Positions 15,010-23,490 of a stretch of 64,000 nucleotides of DNA are shown here, one piece after another; the stretch's first letter is position 1, and each line of letters begins with the position of its first letter. Both the position numbers and the translations under genes were made by a program. The notes beneath the pieces are model-generated. The model was not told the origin of the DNA. It saw only the letters and a program-made list of their open reading frames with translations, and ran no database searches. The stretch lies in assembly GCA_942491385.1 (NCBI GenBank), contig CALOAF010000011.1:62001-126000 (forward strand). Reading direction: 5' to 3'. The stretch is from UBA6170 sp942491385 (lineage in GTDB: Bacteria; Chloroflexota; Anaerolineae; Anaerolineales; Anaerolineaceae).

Positions 15010-17013
15010 ATGAAATTAGGTGTTTGTTATTATCCTGAACAATATGCCGAAGAGACCTGGCATTTGGATGCTCAGGCTATGCGTGAACTGGGTTTACGAA
15101 TTGTACGGATGGGTGAATTTGCCTGGTTTAAGATGGAACCCTCACAAGGAATGTTTGAGTGGCATTGGTTGGATCGAATCCTGGATATTTTTGAACAGGA
15201 AGGGATTCAGGTGGTTTTGAGTACGCCGACTTCCGCTCCACCCTCCTGGATGATTTATGAACATCCGGATATTTTACCGGTGGGCGAAAATGGAATCAGT
15301 AAAAATTTCGGTTCCCGCAGACATTACTGTCCCAATAATTTGGCCTTCCATGATCATACACGAAAAATAGTTACTCAGTTAGCATACCGCTATGGCAAAC
15401 ATTCGGCTGTGATTGGGTGGCAGGTCGATAATGAGTTTGGTGCGCATCATTCAGTGCTTTGTTATTGTGACAGATGTGTCAATCAATTCCGCCAATGGTT
15501 AATGCAGAAATACCAGACCTTGAGTAATTTGAACAACTCCTGGGGAACCATTTTCTGGAGTCAGGTTTACACAAACTGGAATGAGATTTATCCGCCTAAT
15601 TTAACCGTGGCTACCCCGAACCCATCTCAGGTGTTAGATTATCAGCGATTTTCTTCTGATTCATTTGTCAAATTTCAGAAAATTCAAGTAGATATTCTTC
15701 GGGAAAATACCGAAAACCAATTCATTACTCATAATCCGGATTTTGGTTCGTTTGAGGTGGATACGCATCAGTTAGGCAATGATCTCGATTTCTTGTCCTG
15801 GAATTCTTCTCCCACTGGTCAGGCAGAAATGTTTACAAACCGCTTGTATGCCCCATGGGATCCTAAACCGGAATTTTCGTATGATGTCGGTGATCCATAC
15901 ATCACGGGTTTCTTCCATGCCTGGGTACGGGGCGCAAAGTCCAAACCTTTCTGGGTGATGCAACAACAGGTGGGGCAAACAAATTGGGGATTGATCAACC
16001 CTGGGATTCGTCCGGGCACCGTACGGTTGTGGACCTGGCACGCAGTTGCGAATGGTGCTGAAACAGTAATGTATTTTCGCTGGAGGGCAACACGTTTTGC
16101 ACAGGAGGCTTACCAATCCGGATTATTAAAGTTTGATGGATCTCTGGATATGGGCTATAAGGAGATCGCGAATCTATTACCAGAATCTCCTGTTATGCAA
16201 CAATTGCGCGATGAACCGCTCAATTCTGCGGTCGCAATTCTGACACGTTTTGATGATTTATGGGCAATCAAAATTCAACCTCATCGTAAAGATTATGATT
16301 ATCTTCGAACTGTATTCTCTTACTATCGTGCGTTGGTTGAAGCAGGGATCAGTGCTGATCTGGTTTCGCATGATGCTGATCTCAGTGAATATCGTCTGGT
16401 GATAGCTCCCCTGATGTTTATAAGTGACGCAGAAACAATTGCGCGCCTGGAAGCGTATGTCGCCAGAGGAGGATCATTGTTATTTGGTCCCAGATCTGGC
16501 AGTAAAAATGAATCGAATAAGCTGGTGAATGAACCTCTGCCAGGTGCTTTGCGGCCATTAGTAGGAGGGACTATCAACGACTGGCAATCTCTTCCCAGCG
16601 AGGTTCAATTTGCTCTACGTTCTGAGATTCCAGGTCTTTATGGAGAAGTTGGTATTTGGACAGAATCTATCAAACCGGATGATGAAGAAATTGTAAACAT
16701 CCTGGCACGATATTTGGGCGGACCGTTGTCTGGGAGAGCAGCCATTACTGATCACGAATTTGGCGCAGGAAACGTATATTATTTAGGTTTCTATCCCAGC
16801 CACGAACAATTGAAATCCATTTTGAAATACTTTTTGAAAACAGTGAATTATGAAGGTATTCTGGATCTCCCTGAAGGAGTGGTGGTGATTCAACGAGGAA
16901 ACCATCGCATTGCCTTTAATTTCACCAGAAACGAAAAAACGTTTGTCATGGATGATCAGATGGTGACACTAGCGCCGCGAGATATCCGGTTCTTCCTGCG
17001 TGACTGGAGTTAA
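15010..17013 (+). CDS. GH42 beta-galactosidase homologue with nucleophile Glu to Gln
   Basis: 667 aa, normal GH42 length, cytoplasmic (no signal). It opens MKLGVCYYPEQYAEETWHLD, then RIVRMGEFAWFKMEPSQG and PTSAPPSWM. The acid/base Glu is E142 in GWQVDNEFGAHH; CYCDRC is the zinc-type cysteine cluster. The nucleophile region reads PFWVMQQQVGQTNW: Gln318 stands where family members have Glu (M-E-Q-Q-P-G or M-E-S-T-P; E312 in the Thermus A4 enzyme). A single G-to-C change of GAA would produce CAA. The catalytic domain is followed by the trimerisation (GATase-like) and C-terminal domains. As read, retaining hydrolysis should be blocked. It could be a sequence error, a non-enzymatic sugar binder or an altered enzyme. 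Confidence 0.9.
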   Translation: MKLGVCYYPEQYAEETWHLDAQAMRELGLRIVRMGEFAWFKMEPSQGMFEWHWLDRILDIFEQEGIQVVLSTPTSAPPSWMIYEHPDILPVGENGISKNFGSRRHYCPNNLAFHDHTRKIVTQLAYRYGKHSAVIGWQVDNEFGAHHSVLCYCDRCVNQFRQWLMQKYQTLSNLNNSWGTIFWSQVYTNWNEIYPPNLTVATPNPSQVLDYQRFSSDSFVKFQKIQVDILRENTENQFITHNPDFGSFEVDTHQLGNDLDFLSWNSSPTGQAEMFTNRLYAPWDPKPEFSYDVGDPYITGFFHAWVRGAKSKPFWVMQQQVGQTNWGLINPGIRPGTVRLWTWHAVANGAETVMYFRWRATRFAQEAYQSGLLKFDGSLDMGYKEIANLLPESPVMQQLRDEPLNSAVAILTRFDDLWAIKIQPHRKDYDYLRTVFSYYRALVEAGISADLVSHDADLSEYRLVIAPLMFISDAETIARLEAYVARGGSLLFGPRSGSKNESNKLVNEPLPGALRPLVGGTINDWQSLPSEVQFALRSEIPGLYGEVGIWTESIKPDDEEIVNILARYLGGPLSGRAAITDHEFGAGNVYYLGFYPSHEQLKSILKYFLKTVNYEGILDLPEGVVVIQRGNHRIAFNFTRNEKTFVMDDQMVTLAPRDIRFFLRDWS

Positions 17014-17020
17014 TGTCTAA

Positions 17021-17770
17021 TTATTGATCATATTTTTGGATCAATTTACAGGTTTTCTGAGGATTATCTGTTAGAACCGCGTCCACTTTCATTTTTGAGT
17101 AAATCCACAATCGTTTATCCGGTGTTGGGTCGAGAGGGCAGACGATTTGGTTGTTCTTGCGCACCTGCCTGATATAAAACGGGTTGAGGAACACCAATGG
17201 CCAGAATGGACCAATAATTTGCATTTCCGGATCTGGGGTGTAGCCGGACATGGTGATCATGCCAGCCGGGATGTCCGGGGCGAGGCGATGTAAACACATT
17301 ACCCGCGCTTTGGAGAATGAAATCACAAACGTGCGTTCACGAACCCCGGTTGTTGTTAACAAGTCAACCAGTTGCTGGCAGGTATCATTCTCCAGAAATC
17401 GATCAGATTTGAGCTCCAGCGCCAGTGCAACATCGGCAGGCAAGATGGCAGCCAGCTCGGTTAGCAAGGGGATTTTTTCCGATCTGAATTCTTCTCTGCC
17501 ATAAAAGGCGGAAAAGGATTTTAATTCTTCAGCCGTATAGTCCGATACCAGGCCTTTACCATCCGTGGTGCGGTCAATGCTGCCATCGTGGATACAGATG
17601 AACTGATTGTCTTTGCTGATCTGAAGGTCAGTCTCGAGGATATCAGCACCATCCAGAAATGATTGTTGAAAGGATGCCAGCGTGTTTTCCGGGAAAAGGA
17701 CATTATTACCCCGATGAGCCATTACATAAGGTTTTTTTCTACCCGGGATGGTTAGATTTGATGTCTGCAA
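17021..17770 (-). CDS. Glycerophosphodiester phosphodiesterase family protein
   Basis: 249-aa GlpQ/UgpQ-type TIM barrel hydrolysing glycerophosphodiesters to glycerol-3-phosphate and an alcohol. VMAHRGNNVLFPENTLASF has the catalytic His-Arg and the GN..PENT signature; ILETDLQISKDNQFICIHDG supplies the Glu-x-Asp metal ligands and second His. No signal peptide, so intracellular. The start is TTG at 17770, supported by GGAG overlapping the stop of the upstream kinase gene; the only internal alternative ATG (before AHRG) would cut into the barrel. It is the second gene of a kinase-phosphodiesterase pair and converges on the GH42 gene with a 7-bp gap. Confidence 0.88.
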   Translation of the reverse strand: MQTSNLTIPGRKKPYVMAHRGNNVLFPENTLASFQQSFLDGADILETDLQISKDNQFICIHDGSIDRTTDGKGLVSDYTAEELKSFSAFYGREEFRSEKIPLLTELAAILPADVALALELKSDRFLENDTCQQLVDLLTTTGVRERTFVISFSKARVMCLHRLAPDIPAGMITMSGYTPDPEMQIIGPFWPLVFLNPFYIRQVRKNNQIVCPLDPTPDKRLWIYSKMKVDAVLTDNPQKTCKLIQKYDQ

Positions 17771-17774
17771 TTCG

Positions 17775-18416
17775 TTACTCCGAAAAAATCATTTCTTCTT
17801 TACCGGTCAATTTGTCCTGAATGCGATTGACTACCAGTTCCAAATGGCGGGGTTTGTGCACAAAATCGAGGTCATCGGTGCGGATGGTCAACACCGGGCA
17901 CAAGTCAAAGGATTGCAGCCATTCATCATAGTACGTTTCCAGGCGTTTCAGGTAGTCTTCACTGATACCGCTCTCGATGCTGCGCCCACGCATACGGATA
18001 CGCTCCATCAGAATTGGTACCGGGGCATTCAGATAGACCAGCAAGGCGGGCGCTGGTAAATTCCGGATCAATAAGTCGAAGGTTTTTCGATAGGTGCGAT
18101 AATCCCGCTCGGATATATTACCCATATCATGTAGTGCCCGCGCAAAAATGAAGGCATCCTCGTAGATACTACGGTCAATGATCGCAGAGCGCGGATCAGT
18201 GGCCATCTCCAGATGTTGTTCAGCGCGGTGTCCCAGGAAAAAGACCTGTAAATGGAAAGACCACTTGGCCATATCAGCATAAAAATCCGGTAGGTAGGGA
18301 TTATCAGACACCGATTCGTAGGCTGTGCGCCACCGTAAGCGTGACCCTATTCGTTCCGTGAGCGATGTTTTACCTGATCCTATATTACCGGCGACCAAAA
18401 CGAGATGTTTTGACAT
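17775..18416 (-). CDS. Deoxynucleoside kinase (dAK/dGK/dCK family)
   Basis: 213 aa. Phosphorylates a deoxynucleoside at the 5' position using ATP, a salvage step for dNTP pools. The P-loop is LVAGNIGSGKTSLTERIG; the family DRS motif lies in SAIIDRSIYEDAFIFAR; the basic LID is RIRMRGRSIESGISEDYLKR. FLGHRAEQH replaces the Q81-like substrate-contact helix; which base is used cannot be said. AAGGATTTAAAT precedes the ATG. It is transcribed with the phosphodiesterase gene and lies upstream of no obvious promoter consensus. Confidence 0.88.
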   Translation of the reverse strand: MSKHLVLVAGNIGSGKTSLTERIGSRLRWRTAYESVSDNPYLPDFYADMAKWSFHLQVFFLGHRAEQHLEMATDPRSAIIDRSIYEDAFIFARALHDMGNISERDYRTYRKTFDLLIRNLPAPALLVYLNAPVPILMERIRMRGRSIESGISEDYLKRLETYYDEWLQSFDLCPVLTIRTDDLDFVHKPRHLELVVNRIQDKLTGKEEMIFSE

Positions 18417-18498
18417 ATTTAAATCCTTAAATCAGAAATTCTGGTTTGATTTTACTTGAAATCATGGATTCCCCAAAATGCTCTGTTCTCAAAAAGCT

Positions 18499-18531
18499 GA
18501 AAAAGCTCTGGAATTTATTGAGAGCTTTTTC
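18499..18531 (-). terminator. Terminator of the AIM24-protein gene
   Basis: GAAAAAGCTCT (18499-18509) and AGAGCTTTTTC (18521-18531) are perfect complements around an 11-base loop. It lies 34 bp downstream of the 18565 stop; the A/T ends make it workable in both directions. Confidence 0.75.
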
Positions 18532-18564
18532 GCGTTTGATTATGAATGTTTTGATGACGAGAAC

Positions 18565-19248
18565 TTAGCTGCTTTTAGTGGGGATATATTTCTTGATTTT
18601 TTCAGCCAGATTGGCAATGGGCATGGTCTGTAGCCATAATCTGCCAGGACCTGTTACCAAAGCCAGGAATAATCCTTCTCCGGAGAAGACGATATTCTTC
18701 AAGCCCTTCATCATGGTGATATCATAACTGACTGACGGATCAAAGGCAGCGATGTGACCGGGGTCAATTTTCATGGTTTGACCGGCTGCCAGGTTGTATT
18801 CTTTGACTTCGCCAGGGATCTCCAGAAAAGCCATGCCGGGACCGGTTAATTTCTGCAGGATAAATCCTTCGCCACCGAATAGTCCAGCCCCTAATTTCTT
18901 CCGGAAGTGCATTTCCAGTTTGACTGAACTTTGGGCGCACATAAAAGCATCCTTTTGAGCAATGAGGACCTGATTGGGTGCCAATTGAATGGGCAAAACT
19001 TTACCGGGGGCTTCAGGGGTGAAAGTGATCATTGCATTGGGGACACGACTGGTGTAGGTGGTCATGAATAAAGATTCACCGGAAAGTGCTCTGCCGAGAC
19101 CGGACATCAAGCCACCTTTGGTGTTGGTATCCATATCGATCCCCTCCGACATCCATGCCATCCCACCTGACTCAGTGAACATCGATTCACCGGCATCCAG
19201 TTGAACTTCGAGACTTTGTAATACTGTTCCAGATATTGCGTATCGCAT
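18565..19248 (-). CDS. AIM24 / TIGR00266-family protein
   Basis: 227 aa. A beta-sandwich family of unknown function widespread in bacteria, archaea and as yeast mitochondrial AIM24. Seen here: VQLDAGESMFTESGGMAWMS, the G-rich GGLMSGLGRALSGESLFMTT, a second repeat FGGEGFILQKLTGPGMAFLE and a third, VFSGEGLFLALVTGPGRLWL; the repeated GEG(F/L)-(F/L)-L-x(2)-L/V-TGPG motif marks the family. The start at 19248 has a perfect CAGGAGGATTAT; the upstream in-frame extension is non-coding. It is monocistronic, with a strong terminator. Suggestions of phospholipid or mitochondria-like membrane roles are not transferable with confidence. Confidence 0.9.
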   Translation of the reverse strand: MRYAISGTVLQSLEVQLDAGESMFTESGGMAWMSEGIDMDTNTKGGLMSGLGRALSGESLFMTTYTSRVPNAMITFTPEAPGKVLPIQLAPNQVLIAQKDAFMCAQSSVKLEMHFRKKLGAGLFGGEGFILQKLTGPGMAFLEIPGEVKEYNLAAGQTMKIDPGHIAAFDPSVSYDITMMKGLKNIVFSGEGLFLALVTGPGRLWLQTMPIANLAEKIKKYIPTKSS

Positions 19249-19362
19249 ATAATCCTCCTGAGAATTGATGGGTTTATTATATGTCAAATCAACGCAGAGT
19301 GAAACTGAGATAAACAAGAAATTCATTTGTTATTTAATAGATTTTCACCAATAATTAAGGAT

Positions 19363-20604
19363 ATGGACATTCATTCATCTACATTTAGTTTTGCAGAATC
19401 CAGAAAAATTGCAGTGCGTGTTTCCGCCAAGGCTGAGAAAATGGTCCACAGGAGGCACCCATGGATATTTGATCAGTCAATAACCTATCAGAGCCATGCA
19501 GGAAAAGCGGGTGATCTGGCGGTCATTTTCGATTCTAAAAGGAATTTTCTGGCAGTGGGATTATGGGATCCCGATTCTGTAATTCACGTTCGAATTCTGC
19601 AATTCTTGAAACCGTCTGAGATTAACAAAGATTGGTTTATGCAAAAAATCCTATCCGCTTTTGAATTGCGGAGCCTTTTAAAAGAGCAACTCACGAATGG
19701 ATATCGCCTGGTGTTTGGTGAGAATGACGGTTTGCCCGGGCTGGTAATTGACCGGTATGCCAGTGTTTTTGTGATCAAAATCTACTCGGCTGCCTGGGTG
19801 CCATACCTGCAATGGATTGCTGAATGTTTAAGTGAATTATTTTGTTATGAATCCCTGGTGATCAGATTGAGCCGTAATATCACTAAAAAAGTTGCCACCG
19901 AATATGGATTTGGGGACGGGACCATCCTGGATGGCAAAGTTGTTGAAGAAGCAGTCTTGTTCACAGAAAACGGGTTGATCTTTGAGGCAGATCCCATTAA
20001 TGGGCATAAAACCGGTTTCTATTTAGACCAACGCGAAAATCGTGCCCGGGTGGAAAATTTATCTGCTGCCAGAACTGTCTTGAATGTGTTTTCCTATAAT
20101 GGAGGTTTTTCCTTGTATGCTGCCCGGGGTGGGGCGATTTCGGTGGTCAATGTCGATCAGAACCCATTAGCACTGGATTCGGCTGCGAGGAATTTTTCGT
20201 ATAATCAGGAACATCCAGCTATTAAAACCTGCCGGCATGAGATGGTTGCCGACGATGCATTCAAATATCTTCAAAATGCGGCACAGAGCCAGAAAAAATT
20301 TGACCTGGTGATCCTGGATCCACCGATGTTTGCGCAAAATCAAAGTCAGGTGCAAAAAGCGATCAACAATTATCAGAAATTGACACAGCTTGGATTGGGG
20401 GTTCTCAGCCCGGGTGGGATATTGGTGCAGGCTTCCTGTTCCAGCCGGATCAGCCCCTCAAAATTTTTTGATACCATTCATGCAGCGGTGCAACGAAGTG
20501 GCCGGCAAATCCATGAGATTGAACGTACCGGCCATCCGCTGGATCACCCGGTCGGGTTCCCGGAAGGGGAGTACCTGAAATGCCTATTCGCGCGGATCGA
20601 TTGA
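19363..20604 (+). CDS. RlmI-like class I rRNA methyltransferase (PUA plus Rossmann)
   Basis: 413 aa. Family COG1092 members methylate a cytosine C5 in 23S rRNA (RlmI, m5C1962 in E. coli). The N-terminal PUA-like part has HRRHPWIFDQSI and ILQFLKPSEINK; the middle domain has NDGLPGLVIDRYASVF; the SAM pocket is LNVFSYNGGFSLYAARGGA and the catalytic motif IV is VILDPPMFAQNQ. A late Cys in VQASCSSRISPSKFF may be the family's cysteine. I choose the ATG at 19363 (AAGG shortly before it); a TTG at 19327 would add residues overlapping the divergent AIM24 leader. A second member of this family is at 61.5 kb. Confidence 0.88.
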   Translation: MDIHSSTFSFAESRKIAVRVSAKAEKMVHRRHPWIFDQSITYQSHAGKAGDLAVIFDSKRNFLAVGLWDPDSVIHVRILQFLKPSEINKDWFMQKILSAFELRSLLKEQLTNGYRLVFGENDGLPGLVIDRYASVFVIKIYSAAWVPYLQWIAECLSELFCYESLVIRLSRNITKKVATEYGFGDGTILDGKVVEEAVLFTENGLIFEADPINGHKTGFYLDQRENRARVENLSAARTVLNVFSYNGGFSLYAARGGAISVVNVDQNPLALDSAARNFSYNQEHPAIKTCRHEMVADDAFKYLQNAAQSQKKFDLVILDPPMFAQNQSQVQKAINNYQKLTQLGLGVLSPGGILVQASCSSRISPSKFFDTIHAAVQRSGRQIHEIERTGHPLDHPVGFPEGEYLKCLFARID

Positions 20605-20607
20605 AGT

Positions 20608-21423
20608 TTATGGCCAGGGGATTTCAACAGGCAGGGAATAGCCATGCTTTTCGACGGTATACAGCTCGCCGGAGGAAGGGTTGTTGCAGCCAGGCTCGTC
20701 TGTGACGGTGTAGCTGGTAGTGTGCTGGGTGGGGAAAGAGACTGTCCACCATAGGTAACCGCCATTTTGGCAGACCCAGGCTTCGATGAAATAACCGCGG
20801 TCATCATCCTCGGTCATGCTGACCTGATCCCAATAGATGGTGACCTGGTCTCCGTTGCGGGTGGCGCGCACATTGGGTGGCGGGCCGTACATATTCGATC
20901 CGACGGATTGCAGATTGGGGGTCAGGTAGCGCACTGTGTTGAGATCGCCCACCACATCGATGACAGAGTTAGATACCCAGCACCAGTAATTAAGCTTGTC
21001 GAACTTAATATGCAGCCATTTGGAATAGGGGAAGCGACCACGCACTGTGCCGGTATCGCCGGGGTATAAATCGGCTGCGTGTAGATAAGCAGTGGAGGGG
21101 CCGTAACGGCAATGCGCCTGGGTGTGGACTTTTACATCCGGGAAGTCAAAGGTGGGTGTCAGGGTGACGGTTGGAGTGAGTGTGATAGTGGCGGTCTCTG
21201 TGATGGTAGGTGTATTGGTGATGGTGGCAGTGTCCGTCTGGGTGGCTGTGGAGGAGGGCGATGGGGTGGCAGTGCTGGTGGTGGTGACGGAAGGGGTGGC
21301 TGAGAAATGCAAGGCCGTTTCCGTCGCTGCAGCACTGGTTTGGGTCATGGCAGGGGCTGTAAAGAGTGTACAGGCGGAGAGCATCATTGAGAGGACCAAG
21401 AAAGTGAACAAACGTTTCATCAT
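20608..21423 (-). CDS. SH3-domain lipoprotein with Thr/Pro stalk
   Basis: 271 aa. A lipobox (LVLSMMLSACTLF) tethers it to the membrane. Residues ~30-95 form a low-complexity stalk rich in T-x-T, A-T-P and T-I-T repeats, followed by a bacterial SH3-like domain (KVHTQAHCRYGPSTAYLHAA, PYSKWLHIKFDKLNYWCWV) and a C-terminal fibronectin-III-like segment (NVRATRNGDQVTIYWDQVS) with conserved cysteines. Such proteins bind cell-wall peptide or glycan, an inference from the domain. Two adjacent ATGs (21423, 21420) are possible. It converges on the RlmI-like gene with a 3-bp gap. The stalk codons are GC-richer than the preceding genes. Confidence 0.8.
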   Translation of the reverse strand: MMKRLFTFLVLSMMLSACTLFTAPAMTQTSAAATETALHFSATPSVTTTSTATPSPSSTATQTDTATITNTPTITETATITLTPTVTLTPTFDFPDVKVHTQAHCRYGPSTAYLHAADLYPGDTGTVRGRFPYSKWLHIKFDKLNYWCWVSNSVIDVVGDLNTVRYLTPNLQSVGSNMYGPPPNVRATRNGDQVTIYWDQVSMTEDDDRGYFIEAWVCQNGGYLWWTVSFPTQHTTSYTVTDEPGCNNPSSGELYTVEKHGYSLPVEIPWP

Positions 21424-21729
21424 CTTACCGATTTTAGTCCATTTTTCTGATGAGTGCAGTGATCTTTCAGTTTTGTTAGTCCCGTACGATCCTTCCCGAC
21501 CTGGTACACGCTAAACCAAATTAGAATATTTTTCGGTAGAATAAAATCAAACAACCTGCAACGAAAATAGATTCCCCTGAATTGCCGTCAACGAATTAGA
21601 AAACGAATGACCAAAGGTCATAATATAAACGAAAATGGCTATCAAGATTATAAAATTATCCTCATTTTTCTATGTGAATGATTGCATCTTTGCTAAAGAG
21701 GATAAACCGAATCGATTGAATGAGGTGAA
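21424..21729. promoter_or_regulatory. Divergent region with 15-bp palindrome before the P450 gene
   Basis: 306 bp without a gene. A perfect palindrome ATGACC-AAA-GGTCAT lies at 21607-21621, directly followed by TAATATAA, about 110 bp before the P450 ATG; it has the size and form of a repressor operator. A further AT-rich GATTATAAAAT (21646-21656) could be a -10. GAGGTGAA (21722-21729) is the P450 ribosome site. Nothing recognisable was found toward the minus-strand lipoprotein gene. Confidence 0.45.
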
Positions 21730-22965
21730 ATGAAGGAAATTCCAGAACATCGCATAAATTTGAATGAACCTGATTTTATTGCCAATCCGTATCCCCAGCT
21801 AGCTGAAATGCGGCGGAAGATGCCCGTTTTCTATGATCCCGGATATGACCGCATCTTTATCAACCTGCATGCGGATATCAGCGAATTGCTGCGGGATAAA
21901 CGTCTTGGACGGGGTATGCTGCACCGCTACAGCCGCGAAGAATTGGGCTGGCCGGCACCGGATCCCAGACTGGCACCTTTTCGACGCTTTCAGGATCTGG
22001 TCTTTATGGATATGGAAGGGCCGGCGCACACGCGTCTCAAGGGATTTGTTTCTAAGGCGTTCACTCCCCGCCAGATGGAAAGCTTGCGAGGAAAGTTGGA
22101 AGCGACCACACACGCCCTGATCGACGCCGTCCCCAAGCATGAGCCGTTCAATTTTGTGTCCCACATCGCAGAACCTTTGCCGGTGGCAATCATTTCCGAT
22201 ATGTTGGGCATTCCCGAGGAAATTCGTCCAAACCTGCGACCCTGGTCGTCAGCGATCGTAAAGATGTATGAGATGAATCCCTCCGATGAAGATATCGAAA
22301 ATGCCAATCAGGCTGCCGATACGTTTATGGAGACTGTTCTGGAACTGACTGCTGAACGACGCACACAGCCACAGGATGACCTGATCAGCCTGCTTTCGAC
22401 AGCGGAGTTGGATGGCAACCACCTGAGCGATGATGAACTGGCAGCGACCAGCATCTTTTTGCTGAATGCCGGGCACGAAGCAACCGTGAATGCCTCCTCG
22501 CTGGGATTGCTGGCATTGCTGCGCAATGAAAGCGCGTTGGATGAGTTGAAAGCAGCGATTGCTGGCGAAGAAAGGGATGCATTTATGAAGACAGCGGTGA
22601 ACGAGCTGTTGCGCTATGATACACCCGCGCCGATGTTTGAGCGCTATGTGTTGGAGGATTTGGAGTTCAACGGTTACCCGTTAAAACGGGGTCAGAAGGT
22701 TTCTCTGATGTACATCTCTGCCAATCATGACGAAGCTCGTTTTTCTAACCCGCATGAGCTAGACCTGACCCGCAAAGATAACCCGCACCTGACCTTTGGA
22801 CTGGGCACACATTTCTGTGCCGGGGCTCCACTGGCACGCCTGGAATTGCAGACGGTGTTCCGGATTTTATTTAAACGCATGCCGGATTTGAAATTGGTGG
22901 CAGAGCCAAAGTTTACGGATGGGTTTGTGATTCGCGGGTTGAGGGAGTTGCTCGTCTCCTCGTAA
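21730..22965 (+). CDS. Cytochrome P450 (soluble bacterial class)
   Basis: 411 aa haem-thiolate monooxygenase, cytoplasmic. All hallmarks are visible: C-helix PAHTRLKGFVSKAFTPRQME, I-helix NAGHEAT (residues 246-252, acid-Thr oxygen activation pair), K-helix E292-x-x-R295 in NELLRYD, and the haem loop FGLGTHFCAGAPLARLE with the Cys363 thiolate. The substrate is unknown; the style resembles CYP107-type hydroxylases. No ferredoxin, ferredoxin reductase or biosynthetic gene is adjacent, so redox partners must be elsewhere. Codon use is richer in G+C than the flanking housekeeping genes. It is preceded by an operator-like palindrome. Confidence 0.95.
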   Translation: MKEIPEHRINLNEPDFIANPYPQLAEMRRKMPVFYDPGYDRIFINLHADISELLRDKRLGRGMLHRYSREELGWPAPDPRLAPFRRFQDLVFMDMEGPAHTRLKGFVSKAFTPRQMESLRGKLEATTHALIDAVPKHEPFNFVSHIAEPLPVAIISDMLGIPEEIRPNLRPWSSAIVKMYEMNPSDEDIENANQAADTFMETVLELTAERRTQPQDDLISLLSTAELDGNHLSDDELAATSIFLLNAGHEATVNASSLGLLALLRNESALDELKAAIAGEERDAFMKTAVNELLRYDTPAPMFERYVLEDLEFNGYPLKRGQKVSLMYISANHDEARFSNPHELDLTRKDNPHLTFGLGTHFCAGAPLARLELQTVFRILFKRMPDLKLVAEPKFTDGFVIRGLRELLVSS

Positions 22966-23490
22966 TAATCTCGGAGTCCTTCGGAAGGATTGTTTATTCT
23001 GCTTTTTGGACAAAGGATTCTTGGTCGATTTATCCTTATGCACAATCATATACGTGGGTCCAATGATTTGATTCAATCGGGAAAGGGTTGGTTCTCATTC
23101 AGATGATTAATCGATCAATTCCTTGCGAGAAATTCCAAACTAGGGATGAAGGAATGGAGTACAAATCTTTTTGCAGAAAATGACAGTTTTTCTCTAGTCC
23201 TTCATCCACGCATCTACGATCAAACCTATCCAATAGTAAGGTTTCCCGGTAAATTAAAGATAATACTCAAAAATTAGATTGGGAAAAACCCGAAGAATTA
23301 TTACTCTATTGGGTAATCTTTGCCCTGGGGAAGTAATGTAATCCCGTAAACCATCCACTTTCGTCATCACAAACACCGGATAGGTTCTGGGCCTACCCTT
23401 ACAGTGTGAATCAGGAAATAGAGGGGGGCTTAGGAGAAACAAAAAAGGGCGGTTCTGGGAACCACCCCTACGATATTCATTCGAAATTTG
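22966..23490. other. Intergenic region, 525 bp, with small palindromes
   Basis: No gene seen. After the P450 stop, TCCTT-CGG-AAGGA forms a weak hairpin. GGATGAAGGA (23144-23153) and TCCTTCATCC (23198-23207) are a 10-bp inverted repeat 44 bases apart, each next to a CTAG. Two related hairpins both containing GGTTCTGGG follow: GGATAGG-TTCTGGG-CCTACCC (23378-23398) and GGGCGGTTC-TGG-GAACCACCC (23447-23467). The second serves as the nrdJ terminator. The two look like members of one short dispersed palindrome family. Confidence 0.4.
23441..23467 (-). terminator. nrdJ terminator
   Basis: On the minus strand GGGTGGTTC, CCA loop, GAACCGCCC, then TTTTTTG: a nine-pair stem with one G-U pair and a six-T tail (complement of 23446-23441), 24 bp after the nrdJ stop. 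A textbook intrinsic terminator. Confidence 0.85.

Noticed and set aside
21122..21514. Plus-strand ORF of ~130 codons rich in Val and Gly opposite the lipoprotein stalk
   Set aside because: It is the mirror of the Thr/Pro-rich repeat codons on the minus strand and has no ribosome site.
23254..23442. 62-codon minus-strand ORF between the P450 gene and nrdJ
   Set aside because: No ribosome site, no recognisable motif, and it runs through the small palindromes near the nrdJ terminator.
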